Source of the DNA: Diphasiastrum complanatum
Lineage: Eukaryota > Streptophyta > Lycopodiopsida > Lycopodiales > Lycopodiaceae
Direction of reading: 5' to 3'
DNA length: 64,000 nucleotides
Assembly (NCBI GenBank): GCA_029204225.1
Contig: MU832560.1
Span: 1 to 64,000, forward strand
A program made the position numbers and the translations under genes. Below, one piece after another: positions 22,534 through 34,227 of the stretch; the first letter of the stretch is position 1, and each line of letters starts with the position of its first letter. The notes beneath the pieces were generated by a model. It searched no databases. It saw only the letters and a list, made by a program, of their open reading frames with translations, and was not told the DNA's origin.

Positions 22534-23923
22534 GCATGTGAGATATAAAGACGTCTACGTCTGTTCTTGATTTGCAGAATCCAGGTTCCCTAAAGACTCC
22601 AAACCAAGGTCCGCTCATTGTAGCCTGATTGCCTGCAAATCTCCGCTCCAATGTGTTTTTCTAGGAACAACTCTGCTGCTTTTCGCAAAAAGAAAAAGCT
22701 TCTCTGCTCCAGAAAACTACTCTGATGTTTTTCTACATGCAAGCTCCGTTTCTTTTGTACATCAAAAGAAAAAAAAAAAGAAAAAAGCTCACTGCTTCGC
22801 TGCCTTTCTTGCCAAAACACATCAGAAAAAAACCATGCAAACTCCGCTCGCTCCTTTGCTGCCAATGTCCACCTCTGCACTGTGCATGGTTATATGCAAC
22901 ATGACCATGGAAGTGCTTACTTTTTAACTCTTTTTTATTAGCTAGTTTCATTTTGTGTCTTCACTTTCATGCCAGCAGAGAGCGAGCAGGGAGAGACCGA
23001 GGGGGGAGAAGCGAGCATGGAGAGAGCGGAGGGAGAGAAGCGAGCAGAGAGCACGGGATGGAGGGAGCCAGAGGAGTGAGGAGCGAGGAGGATGATGAGG
23101 TTTCGTGAATCGCGATTTGGATTTCGCAGTCGCATAGCTTTTGCAAAGAAACCATGATCCTCTGTTTCGATTCGAATGGAGTTCAGATGTGATCGTTGGA
23201 CACTGCTAGCTGAATCACTCGTACAATCCTCCAAAATGTAGTCAGGCTCAGCTGATCTACGTTTATAAAATTAATGCAGCATTCAACATAGTTTCAACCA
23301 AGGTGCAAAATTAAAATGAACAAGAAAACTCAGACACACGATTAACAGCAAAATCATTTGCATTCGAGATCAGACACAACAAGAGAAATTATCTATATTG
23401 AACTTCCTCTGCTTTCTTCAAGCACTACATGCAAATCCACGCAATGCATTGGCGTGGGAGAAACACGGTTCTCTCATGAGTTATCGTCTCACTTTAGTAG
23501 CGGACAGTTGGATCTCTATGGATCCTGATCACAGAGCTAGTCTCGCATGTAAGCGGACTTGTTGTCTGTATTTCATCTTGATTGCTTACTAGCATCAAAC
23601 TACTACATTACACTGTATGTGTATTCTATTGATCTAGATGTCAAGTATCATCCAGTAGTATGGTCGCTCTATGTGAATCTAAGATTAAAGTGATTAAACA
23701 TCTACAACTAATAAGGGAATCACAAGAGTGGCAAATTAGCCATGACCTAAAATGTATCTGCTGACGTCATATCATTAGATCAGATATATGTACTTTTGGG
23801 TACTTACATGATCTTGCTGGTACTCTTTGGACCATGCAGGCAGGAGAAGGTTTCATTTTCGTCGTTGGTTTCATTTTGGTCAGTTGCCTTCTCTCGTACT
23901 GGACCGCAAAAGGTTCTCGTTCG
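22534..23923. other. 5' flank of the nuclease-kinase gene; low-complexity patches
   Basis: Expected promoter side of the minus-strand gene. A TATA-like TTTATAT lies about 12 bp before ATG 22533, too close for a core promoter unless translation starts later. From 22620 to 22880 imperfect CTCCGCTCC/TTTGCTGCC words recur, and 22970-23095 is purine-rich (GAGCGAGCAGGGAGAG type). Short minus-strand frames at 22445-22880 have no recognisable domain. 23240-23920 shows nothing. Confidence 0.45.
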
Positions 23924-24430
23924 TTAATCTTTTGTGTTCGCGAACCGTTTGTCTTTGTCTGCTTTGACTTTCGTGTTCGTGAACCATTTGTCTTCGTTTC
24001 CTTTGACTTTCGTGTTCGCAACACGTTTTGTGCTTCGTGTCTCCAGATCTTTGAGTTTGCGAATGTCTTCATCGGGCTGAGGGTTGAAAGCTAGCAAGGC
24101 TTTGTAATTAGAAACGTTTTGTTTCTTCAGCTCCCTCTCAAAGCATGATAGCTTTACGATTCCGAGACTGCTCCTTTGTCTCTCAAAGAGTCCTTTGCCC
24201 AGGGCTTTAGTGAAGATGTCAGCAACCATGTCTCTTGTTCTGATGAAGGTGGTCTGTAGCATCTTTTTCTCAATTAGATCCCTGATCAAGTGGTACTTGA
24301 TTGCAATGTGCTTCATTCTGAAATGGAACACGGGATCTTTCGTCAGGTGTATTGCAGAGGTGTTGTCCATCTGCAAGACCAGGGGCTCATTTATTGTCAG
24401 CAAGGTACATCAGTGATCCTATCAGCTTCC
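23924..24430 (-). pseudogene. Copia RNase H with repeated C-terminal tail (element H)
   Basis: LQMDNTSAIHLTKDPVFHFR carries the catalytic Asp, followed by MKHIAIKYHLIRD and MVADIFTKALGKGLF. After the usual RNase H end the frame continues into a tail with a 13-residue repeat (ANTKVKGNEDKWF type) encoded by a 39-bp tandem repeat at 23934-24020. The N-terminal part of RNase H is deleted, joining it to the reverse-transcriptase end near 24420. Confidence 0.85.
23934..24020. repeat. 39-bp tandem repeat, about 2.2 copies
   Basis: GTGTTCG(C/T)GAACC starts at 23934 and 23973, and a partial copy starts at 24012. The 39-bp period keeps the minus-strand reading frame. Confidence 0.8.
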
Positions 24431-25476
24431 TGTAAGGTGTGAGCTGCATCTGTTCTCTCTCTTCCTCAGTCTTTGGACAGTCATCATTCGTTAGCACCAT
24501 CCATGCGAGCATTGGAGTGTTCGCTCCTTTTCAGTTCAGCATCCCAAAGTCCTCTAGGATCTTCTGGGTGTATATGGACTGGTGAAGGTATAGCTTACCT
24601 CCCTCGTAGTCCCTTTCAATTTGCAAGCCTAGGTAACACCTCGCTTCTCCCAGATCCACGATCTCAAAATGTTTCGAGATGTCTGCCTTTACTTCAACAA
24701 TTAGCTACTCACTCATGTAAAGTATCAGAGAGTCGTCCACATACACAGCCACAATGATGATCTGCCCATCTGTAACTCTGACATATACATTGGAATCAGC
24801 CAACAGAGGTTTGAATCCTAATGACTTCAGGGCTTGATCTTTCTTCTGTACCATTGTCGAACTGATTGTTTCAGACCGTAGATGCTTCTATGCATTCTGC
24901 ATGCATAGTCAGGAAGTGAATTTGAGACATATCCAGGGAGTTGATCCATGTAGACCTCTTTGTCTAATTCGCCATGCAAGAAGGCTGTCTTCTCATCCAC
25001 AATGTGGATCCTGAAGTCATAAGCTGCTGCATATGCAGACGTAGGGACAAATGTTTGACGACAGGAGAGAAGGTTTTAGAGTAGTCAATACCGTATCTCT
25101 GAGAAAAACCTTTCGCTACTAGTCTTGTCTTGTATTTCATCACATTCCCATCTGGTCCGTATTTGAGCTTGAAGACCCACTTGCATTTGACAGTCTTGCG
25201 CTTATTTGGTAATGGCTCCAGCGCCCATACCTGGTTCTTCCTCATGGACTCCATCTCTTTGTTCATGGCTTGGATCCATCTGTCCTTTTCTGGACCTTTA
25301 ATCGCCTCCTCGAAAGTCTGTGGTTCACCACTGAACCTGCAGAACTCTTCTGATGTGGAAGCTGAGCTGCCTGGCACATATCTTGCTGGCGCTCTTCGTG
25401 GTCTTGTCGACCTTATGGGAGATCCTCCTGAAACAACTGCCTTTGCCCTTGTCTGCTCTGCTTGGTCTGGAACCAT
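24431..25476 (-). pseudogene. Copia reverse transcriptase (element H)
   Basis: The open part at 24964-25476 shows [40 protein letters not shown] and the VVKHLSLR block. The rest is read through frameshifts: [18 protein letters not shown], a SIYGLKQ-like block, the catalytic box VAVYVDDSLIL at about 24733-24744 and the TPYRKLIGSLMYL block. The catalytic motif is kept, but the frame is broken in several places. Confidence 0.9.
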
Positions 25477-26170
25477 TTTGGTTTACATGAACTGCGACAG
25501 CAGGTTGCCTCTCGAATCTTTCTTCGTCAAATTCATCGTTCAAATGGGAGACAACTCGCAAATCTTCATTTTTGTGTTCGTACTATGTTCTCTCTGTCGT
25601 TGGCGGCAGGTCATAGTACTGTCTCTCCATAACTTCGTAACTGACAGGATCGTCATTGGCGTTTGTCCTGCTCTCATCGAATCTGACATCTCTCACTGTT
25701 TTCACAATGTTCGTGTCTAGCCTGTAGACTCTGTAGTATGACGAGTTGTTGTCATAACCTACCAGGAATCCCTGCTCGGCTTTCTTATCAAGCTTCTTTC
25801 GAAGTCTATCAGACATATGTGCATAAGTTGCACAGCCAAAGATTCTGATGTGAGATAGGTTGGGCTTTCTACCCCACCATAGCTCATGTGGTGTCGTGTG
25901 AGGAACACCAGACTTGCATGTTCTGTTTTGGATGTATGCGGCTGTAGCTACTGCTTTAGCCCATAGTGCCCTTGGAGCTTTCAAGTAGGCCATCATGCAT
26001 CTGGCTGCTTCCATAAGGGTCCTGTTCTTTCGTTCAGCAACATTGTGTTGCGGTGTGTAGGCTGTAGTTCTTCTGTGAATGATGCCACGATCATTGTAGA
26101 AGTCAGTGAAGCGATTCGAGATGTATTCGCCAGGTCAATCTATTCTGATCTGCTTCACTTTGTTGCCTGT
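25477..26170 (-). pseudogene. Copia integrase (element H)
   Basis: The minus frame runs from QIRIDWPGEYISNRF (second Asp; Gly expected where Trp stands) through NVAERKNRTLMEAARC (catalytic Glu) to HELWWGRKPNLSHIRIFGCA and GFLVGYDNNSSYYRVYRLD. The first Asp, the zinc module, protease and gag are absent to the right of 26170. No LTR is recognisable on either side. Confidence 0.88.
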
Positions 26171-26569
26171 GCATCTTTCTGTCCTTGGAAATGACTTGTA
26201 CGAGTAGTTCATTCTCTGACCTTCCCTCTTCTATCAATTCTTTGAAAATTCATATTGTAAATCTATGTGCTTACTACACTTATGATCACCTACAATTTTG
26301 TACATAGATAAGCAACTCTCATGTCGATCTCTTAATATCAATATTCCTTCCCCTCCCCAACTCTACATTAACATAACCTATAACAATCATTAATCCACGA
26401 ATGTATGTCAACTTCCAATCCATTGTGCCTTTCAGATAGCTGACAACTCTCTTGGCAGAGCCTTCCAATGCAATTTTCCTGGATTATGAGCGAATTGAGT
26501 CCCTCTATTCACATGAAATCTATGTCTGGTCACGCGCAGACAACTGCATATATTAGTGATCCTAATAGA
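26171..26569. other. Intergenic, nothing recognised
   Basis: Short AT-rich stretch between the broken end of copia H and a gypsy fragment. No motif found. Confidence 0.5.
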
Positions 26570-27712
26570 CTTTGAAATGGTTTATGCTCCATCTCGGACA
26601 CGTCCCTTCCATCGAACCAGATGCTCAATAACCATACGATTTCTCAATCGTTTAGTTCTTTTATCCAAGATCTTTTCAGGTTCAAGCCGAGACATACCCG
26701 ATGATTCATCCAACAGGTCCAATTGATCTCCAGAACCAAGATACACCCTTTCACATAGACTCACACGAGTCGGCTTACGTGAAAACTTGGATGCACTGGA
26801 GTTCCTTAATGGAGGTCTAATTGGTAAGCTAAGGATGTGATCTTTTTCAAGATTAGATACGGTCCTCTGTATCTAGGGGACAATTTATAGTGCTTGCTAG
26901 TACGCATTACACTGTAATCCTTCGAGATTCTTCAATACACCCAAACCCCCATTTGAAAGTCTCGAGGCGATTATTTTAGATTTAGCATAATTCCAGTCCC
27001 TATCTTGGATATACTAGACATTCTCACGTGCTATCCATAGCATTTCCTGCATTTCATGTAGGAAATTTGCCACCTTCAGAAACTTGATCATACGAGTCTC
27101 TACCAAAATGAGTGACATAGGTTCAAAACTGTACATAAACACGAACGAGCTATAATTGGTAGCTAAATACCTACTATAACTTAATATTGCAATCAAAATA
27201 CAGATATTATCTGATCTTTTGATCACGTAGTAAATCCTTCTCTTAATTGATCAAGTATAACTAGAATCTGAACTATGATTCGTCCATTATAATTCATCGG
27301 ATTCTTGTCCTATACTCAATAAGAGAACGTGATACCCTAGCATATGAACTCAATCAAGGGCAGTTACTCCTCCCAATGAGATTGTCACTGGGAAGTATGC
27401 TCGAAGCATTTGTTCCCACAACTGATTTGTCCTGTTCCATCTGACCAATGATCAGAAGAACTTTAAGCTCGGAGTCGTCTCTACTTTAGCTAAAACGGCC
27501 GACTAAAAGTGACCAGTGAACTTTGAATTACGAATGTTCATGTTGTCATTAGGTAATTCGTGCAGCCTAAACAGACGCTCAACAAATATCTGAGCTAAAT
27601 CAGATGCTCTCTTGGTAGTCCTTACCGAAATAAACATAACCAATTTGGTAAGATGGCCAATCATTACCAAAGATCCATTATCCTGTTTATTCATCCAGGG
27701 TAATCTTATCAT
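26570..27712 (-). pseudogene. Ty3/gypsy chromovirus: integrase core to chromodomain
   Basis: At 27503-27712 GHLTKLVMFISVRTTKRASD and ERLFRLHELPND resemble the gypsy integrase core (DRLTKxAHFxPV), with the first catalytic Asp replaced. At 27014-27226 the frame FEPMSLILVETRMIKFLKVA with LHEMQEMLWIARENV matches the following segment. At 26582-26764 LEPEKILDKRTKRLRNRMVI then EHLVRWKGR is a chromodomain, which in chromoviruses can bind methylated histones. Strongly decayed; no LTRs seen. Confidence 0.75.
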
Positions 27713-29990
27713 GATCGCAATCCTCTCTTATTAATCAGGTATATTCTAGAGTCTGAGTCATGATTCTCCAATCACAACTCTCCAGATTCCCAAGACCATA
27801 CCATATCATAAGAGCACATCACAATTCTTAGAAGACACATGAGTTGTTCCAAAAAGTTCTTTCCATTTGGAAAGTCTCAGACTTTTCCAACTCATTTACG
27901 GTGCCTATATAAGGATTATAACCCTCAAAATGCCCTTACTTTAGCCATGGCACGACGTGTCATTCCAAAGTTATGGTCCAATCTAGAATGCATCTAAATT
28001 CAAGTTCTCTTAAGTTTTAATCTAGAATAACTTAAGATTCACCAGAACCTCATTACGTGAAGCTCTAAATTTTAGCTACCATCAACTATCCAACTCTCTT
28101 GAGTCTTTCGGGATAGTATTCCGTTTTTTTAAATCAGAAAAAGATAAGGCCAAATTCTCGTGTATTCTATGCACATAAACTTGTAAATGAATCCAGAATT
28201 ACTCATAAAGGTTGTGACTTATAAGCAATACATTTCAACAACAATATTCATAAGTAAGATTATATTGTTGATTTCAAACAACTAACTCAGAAGTAGCGCT
28301 CCTGATTCAGTTAGTTGTATTAGATTTTAGAAAATATTTAAATGTTTTAGGTGTGATACCAAAACACCACATTTAATCTGATTCTAAATCTATTCTAGGT
28401 CAATAAGTAATTCTCAATGAGAAATTACTATAACCTAGTGAGAAATTGTCTCTATACAATTCTCATCAATATGCCTATGTTTTAATGACTAGTTTATGCA
28501 TGCATATAAACTTAGTCCAAGGAATACTTTGTAGATCTACAGGATTAAAAGTTTGTACAAAAGGTTTTATGATCACACAACGATTCACTACATAGCATAT
28601 CTCTACAAATATCACTTCAGCTCAAGATGAACCACCAACACCTATTTAGCTAGCCTAGATAGGAGTAGCTTGTTGGAATAGGTTTAGTTGATTAGATAGT
28701 CGTCGATTGGGATAGATCGTAGGACAAATTAGTTAAATCTTAGTAGAAGTTTAGATCTAGATCCTGAGGAGTTAAAGCTTAGATACTTAGTGTTTTGATT
28801 AGATCTAAGGTAGCTAGGTAAATTAGGTATCTAGATCAAAGAGTTAAATTAGATTATCTACTTAGCAAGTTAGGTCAGTTGTTAACAAGTTCGTTATAGA
28901 CTAGAAGGTCTGCTAGCCTAGTTAGTTTCAAGTTAGATAACTCTGACCCGATAGCTAGATAAATCTAGAAAATTCGGTTAGATCTGAAAAATTTGACCCA
29001 CTAGAGTAGATTTTAGATTAGTTAGCTTTTAGGTAACATATCAAGCCCCGTAGATTAGGGTAGTTGTTGACCGAGACCCTTAGATAGATCTAAAAAGATA
29101 AGTTAGATCATATTAGACTTTCTTAGTTAGTTAATCTTAGTTCGATTTGTCAATTAGGAGTAGTTAGCCTAGTTAGCCTAGATAGCATTTAGATTAGATA
29201 GAAACAGATAGTTAGTCAAGTAGATTTTAGAATACTCTAACCTCTAGAGTAGATGTAGATCTAGTTAATCATCGAAGTTCCAGATCCGATCCTTAGATTA
29301 GAATAGCAGCTGACCATAACCCACAAATTTGGGTAGTTAGGTAGACCAGATAGAAAGATACATTAGCTGGTAGTATAGACTAGCTTAGATCATTCTAGAG
29401 TAGATGGTTTAGATAAGTTAGGAAAATTAGGATAGACTTACTTGTAGATTGACCCAGTCAAATTAGGAAGTTGCCCCAGCCCCTTAGCGTAGGTAAATGA
29501 TATTTTTGGAATAGATAGGAACTAGCTATGTAGGTTAGCAAAAACTGACGGAACCTTGTGTATAAGAAATTCCACCTTGTATAAACTGTCGTTGCCCTTG
29601 TACAAACCTTGTGTTAAGATCCCAACCCTACTCATTTTCTCTCATTTTCCTTGTAAGAATGTCCAGATATGCCCTGAATGATTTGTAAAGAGCTTTAATG
29701 CTATTTTTAGATAGTCACTATCCTTGTCCTCCGATGCACGTCAATGCATGATCAAATCTGTCCAAGAAAATTCTGGTCGAAGCATAAGTTAGGCTCATTT
29801 TTGACAAAAATTGTTATTTTTAGTAAATAACGGGATGTTCTGATTAGAAAATTTCGTAAATATGGCAGTCAATTGGAAAACGGATTGTGCATAGTGCAAG
29901 CACTGGTGATTTGACAATGAATAAACCACTGTCCGAAAATGACAGTAGGCGAGTTATAATTTTCTTGTATATGTAGACGATTTATCTCAT
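27713..29990. other. AT-rich non-coding block with TTAGAT-rich part
   Basis: No reading frame is convincing. 28650-29530 is crowded with TTAGAT, TAGATCTAG and AGTTAG words without a fixed period. 28180-28620 follows the same order of words as 35300-35780, suggesting two very old copies of one repeat. Confidence 0.5.
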
Positions 29991-30192
29991 TTTCAATCTC
30001 ATTACTCGTGCTCATTACTCTCCGGTGCCCATTACTCACGCTCAGCTCTTTACTCGCCATATGGCCACCATGTTGATTAATCGTTCCCCCTGTCATTACT
30101 CGCCTGTGATTACTAGCCGGTGTCATATAACTTGCGGTGCCACATTACTCGCCCTCTGTCCATAACTCGCCATCTAAGCATAACTCACCCTC
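29991..30192. repeat. Degenerate ATTACTCGCC-type short repeat
   Basis: About a dozen imperfect copies of (C)ATTACTCGC(C) or CATAACTCGCC occur at irregular spacing of roughly 12-25 bp. Confidence 0.6.
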
Positions 30193-30692
30193 AGATCCTA
30201 TCCATCCCTATACCCGATTCTACGCATGGCACCGAAATGCCATCTTTCAAGTGCTACTGCCTCTCCTAACCAATGAGTTCGAGTCACTCGAAGCACCGCC
30301 ATGCCTGCTAGACTCAGCCATTTCTCCAGTCCATCTACGTCCTCGCATACCTCTACCTCACCATCTGTGTCCTAGCAGACCGGATCCACCTCTTCATCCT
30401 CCCCAACCTCATCCACGTCCCCTAACCGAGAGGAGGGAAAAACATCTCCCCAATATGCCCGCCAAGTTGTTGCTCCTGCCAAGCATGCACCTTCGTAGTA
30501 TACCATAATACCTCTACTTACGGAGCAAGAGATTATCGCTCTTTGCATCGACGGCTGCCTCGCAGCCCTAACTGCCGCAAGCCTCCATAGCATGCAACTA
30601 CATGTTTTCCAGGACCTTGCTCTAGTCCCCAGCAAGCATTTTTTACTTTCGCCACCAACACTTTTATCATCACCTACAAAGGGTAGGACTGT

Positions 30693-31025
30693 GTGATCCC
30701 CTTCAACCTGCAACTAATTTCAATAGCTCTCACTTTCCCCCACTCCGACCACCTACCACCCACCCACGCAGTTGCAAAATATGACATATCCGCCTTCCTC
30801 TATCCAGACCAAGACGACATTAAAACCAAAACCAATGATGAGTACCTGATCTTGGGATTCAGAAATCCACATCTCCGTGACACGATAGATTTTATATCCA
30901 CCACCACCATAGTGAGCTCCCATTGTCCCCTCCGCGTCTCCAAACAAGTCATCATCATGACGAAAATGATGGGAGGACCAGACACAATCTATGATTGGGC
31001 CTCATTTCTCGTGAATGAGTTATAG
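30693..31025 (+). CDS. Unrecognised open frame, 110 codons
   Basis: The frame reads like a soluble protein (YLILGFRNPHLRDTIDFIST; PDTIYDWASFLVNEL) and ends in TAG. I recognise no family. It is followed by a Pro/Ser/Thr-rich stretch to about 31500 and then by the transposon-like gene at 31504, of which it may be a decayed upstream part. A Pro-rich open frame also lies at 30137-30508. Confidence 0.25.
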   Translation: MIPFNLQLISIALTFPHSDHLPPTHAVAKYDISAFLYPDQDDIKTKTNDEYLILGFRNPHLRDTIDFISTTTIVSSHCPLRVSKQVIIMTKMMGGPDTIYDWASFLVNEL

Positions 31026-31503
31026 GCTGCTTTCAAGTGCCCCTTAGGGATCACTATGGTGGTCTCATTACCATCATCGCCTACACACACTTAAAGCATT
31101 TAGGTGTCCGAACTCCCACACCCTCCTCCTCATCTGCCACCCTATCCTCACAGGATCCACTTATGTGATTGTTGGCAAGCCAACAGTCCCCCTCCTTCAC
31201 CTCCTCGCCTATGCCATCCACTCAAACACACACCAACCCCATCCACTCCTCCCCCACAATTCAGATCGTGTCTCTTGTACATAGCCCTATCCGCCCTGTG
31301 GTTACTTCTCATGTTTCTACTGTTGTCGCAAGTTCCATCGCTCCTCCCATCACCACTCTCGCAATCATTACCTCATCCCCCCTCACTACCCCAATTCCAT
31401 CCATTTCGTCTCCCATTTGCCCCATTGTCATTTCTACCATCACTACTCCGATCACCTCCATCGTCACTCCTATTGTTACTCTCGTTTCCGCCATCATTGT
31501 TCC

Positions 31504-32606
31504 ACGTGTTCGTGAAAGAGGTGAATTTTTTGTGGAATGGCATTTAGCTGGAGACTTGAAGTCATTGAAATGTATGTTCAATGTATCTCATGGAGCAAAT
31601 TTGAAACATCCATGTCTATATTGTATGAAATCATCAAATGACATTTCAAGGAACACAAGAGTTTCAAGAGATATGGAAGATCCCACCTGGAAACCAGTTT
31701 TACCAATTCCTTTATAAAATGTGCATATTTTCACACTTCATGGAGAGGTGAGGATCATAGAGAAATTAATATATCTTTATATCTTGTTTGCCTGGAATAC
31801 TAGCCAGAGTTAGCATCAAAACAAGCAATCGCTCAATTAGAGGAAGTGTTGTCAAAAGCGGGCCTTCATAAAGGACGTGTTAAAATACAAAAAGATGAAA
31901 AGCTTTCGGAAAAAACAGGAAATGTACCCAGTAAACCTAGCATAGGAGGAGTCAAAGCTTGTCGAACTTTATCACATCATTCTTAAGAGTCGTCTAAGAT
32001 CCAATACTCGGTTTGGAAAGATGTTATTTCTGCAATACAAGACTTTGAAGATAAAGGAACAACAAGGGTAAAGAAGGTTGAAGTTTGGAAAAAGCTCAAT
32101 AATATGGTTGAAGTGCTTAGAAAAGACACAATTTCATATGCAGATGCACTCCTATTGGAGAAAACAGCAATAGAGTTTGTAGATGCAGTTCGGGTGGCTT
32201 GGGGCTCAGATCACATCACCCACTACATGGTAAGATACATTTGAACAATGTCTTACAATTTTATAATCTTAGTATAACTTGCTTGATAGATTCTAACCAA
32301 TGCATATTTTTCTAACCAATGCATAAATCTTTGATATTGCAGCACATACTAAATCATCATGCATCATTTTTTGCAAAAAAGTATGGTAGTTTGAGTATAT
32401 GGTCCTCACAAGGAATGGAGAAATCACATTGGCAGGCAAGAGCAACATTTCATCGAAATACACAACATGGTGGAACATCCTCAAAAAATAGTTACATCAT
32501 TCAGCTATTCCAATGGTTTTATAGACGAGCTCAATTTCGATACACAACAAGATCAACTGAATATCAAAGATTCAAAAAAGCATGTAAATTTATAAGCCAA
32601 AATTAG
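31504..32606 (+). pseudogene. Fragmentary transposon-like gene with one intron
   Basis: The first part carries EWHLAGDLKSLKCMFNVSHG and a C-x2-C pair in HPCLYCMKSSND. The phase ending in THYM at 32229 is followed by GTAAG; after 113 bp the sequence TTGATATTGCAG leads to HILNHHASFFAKKYGSLSIW with GMEKSHWQARATFHRNTQHG in the same phase. The patterns GDLK...C-x2-C and GSL..WS.QGMEKSH recall proteins repeated in lower animals and some plants that I would class as transposon-borne; I cannot name the family. Stops at 31801 and 31984 break the first exon. Confidence 0.4.
32230..32342 (+). other. Probable GT-AG spliceosomal intron (113 bp)
   Basis: Donor ATG|GTAAGA and acceptor TATTGCAG join two in-phase protein segments. 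The intron is AT-rich and contains stops in the exon frame. Confidence 0.55.
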
Positions 32607-32687
32607 ATTGATGGCATTCAATAAAGATCAAACACGTGTGATCAAAAATTCTCAAATTTCACATACATTAAATGAAAAAGAGTACAA

Positions 32688-33002
32688 TCATTTTTTTTCA
32701 TTGTTTCTAAGGACAATTTTTGTTGTGTGGTCATGAAGGAACTTTTTCCTATCATACGGATCCAAAAATTGAGTAGATCGCCTTTTGCTGAGATCTATAT
32801 ATCCTGATAGAAATGCCAAAGCAGGGCAAATTAAGATAGGGCCTTGATGGCCATGATTAAGGGTCCCGCATTCACAAAAAAACCTTTCATGGAGAATACA
32901 AATTTCGTTATTTACAAAAGATTTCAAGTAATGAGCCAATGAGGCATCCTTCTGTCTCCCGCCTTGTCTCTCTCTCTCAATCTTCCATGCCTGCAAAGGC
33001 AC
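32688..33002 (-). CDS. Unrecognised open frame, 104 codons
   Basis: Met start at 33002; basic C-terminus. The frame contains a CECG segment and SGYIDLSKRRSTQFLDPYDR. It lies just downstream, on the same strand, of the gypsy reverse-transcriptase start at 33110-33415, so it may be a decayed continuation of that polyprotein, but no reverse-transcriptase motif is visible. Confidence 0.25.
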   Translation of the reverse strand: MPLQAWKIERERQGGRQKDASLAHYLKSFVNNEICILHERFFCECGTLNHGHQGPILICPALAFLSGYIDLSKRRSTQFLDPYDRKKFLHDHTTKIVLRNNEKK

Positions 33003-34227
33003 TTCAATGATTTCCTACAACACATAAAGTGTTAGTCAAACTAGCAGATCAATCATCAGTTACACGTTAAATAGTAAATGATTTTTGTGAGAAGGTGTAC
33101 TTACCAAATCCTCCTCGTCAACTTGGATCACACCAGCAGCTTCTAAATTGTGACCAGCAATAATGGTCAATTGCTAGTCAGCTGGAATAGTATATATGGG
33201 AGGTGGCAGATACTTTTTCTGAAGCTCTTTCTTTATCAAATCCGCAACATTAGGATTACAGTGATAGAACTTTGTAACCTTTGGAACTACATCAAGTATT
33301 AGAGATATAGTATGTTCAATAACTGATGTCGAAATCCCCTTAAGATCTCTATAAGTCCATGCAAAGAAATCTTGATACTTAATTAGTAACGTTCGTAGCG
33401 CTTGAAATTGTTCATTTACGGTTCTGATGGTTCAGCAAGATTCATAGGCTGTGTCCCAGCTGGGCCATCGTAAACATCTTTTGATCCGGGCACTTGTTCT
33501 TCAGGTTCACGATGTGCTTTTGGTAATATGATAACCACATCATCCAGTGTATATCGTTTAAAATGCTCGGGCATTTCATGCTGAACTTCATCTACTTGTT
33601 CTTTGTCAAAAGGATTTGTCTTGGATCTTCGCTTAGCCTTCTTAGCAGGAATCGATCGTGGAGGCAATGACTTTCGAGAAGATAAACTCTTCTTCGAAGG
33701 CGAAGATTCCCTGGATGATGATGTCTTGCTAGAACTCTGACTTGCAGAATCATCCTTGACTTTTACTTTGCCTTTATCCAGTAAGGGTGGCACATTCTTT
33801 GAATCAATCTGTTGAGGAGCATTTTCCCATTTCATGACCGTATTATAATGTTGTTTCACTTGTTTCTTTGTCATTGAACTTGTGATCCTGTCTTCCTTCA
33901 ATATAATTTGCTTTTGGTGGTTTTATTGTTGGTTCAACAGGAATATTACACACTCCAAATCTGGTCGGATCCATATGATTTAGAATCTGCTCACCATAAG
34001 TTATGCATTGTCATCATAAGTCAAGCCATGACTCACAAAAATGAGCTCATCTTCAATCGATTCTGGTATAGACTCCGTTGATATCCAAGCTACATTCAGC
34101 ACATTCAATGGAAAAGTGATCGGTGTATCCAAAGTTTGATCCAATAATAAAATCTCGCTCAAATTTGATTGATTATCTTGTTGGCACATATAACTTGCTG
34201 ACTTCAGACCCCAATTAGTCCATTTAG
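33003..34227 (-). pseudogene. Ty3/gypsy fragment: protease-RT linker and start of RT (element L)
   Basis: Minus frames at 34001-34227 (TPITFPLNVLNVAWISTESI) and 33416-33901 parallel element K at 43222-43728 (TPITLGVNMINVVGMSAKAI). At about 33110-33415 the frame reads FFAWTYRDLKGISTSVIEHT then ADLIKKELQKKYLPPPIYTI, the entry of a gypsy reverse transcriptase, and then fades. A sharp break at 34227 coincides with the start of an LTR-like block on the other strand. Confidence 0.7.

Noticed and set aside
22445-22880. Extra exons upstream of the nuclease-kinase gene
   Set aside because: Frames exist, but their Phe/Ser/Lys-rich composition follows simple T-rich and A-rich tracts, and no splice pair gives a convincing extension.
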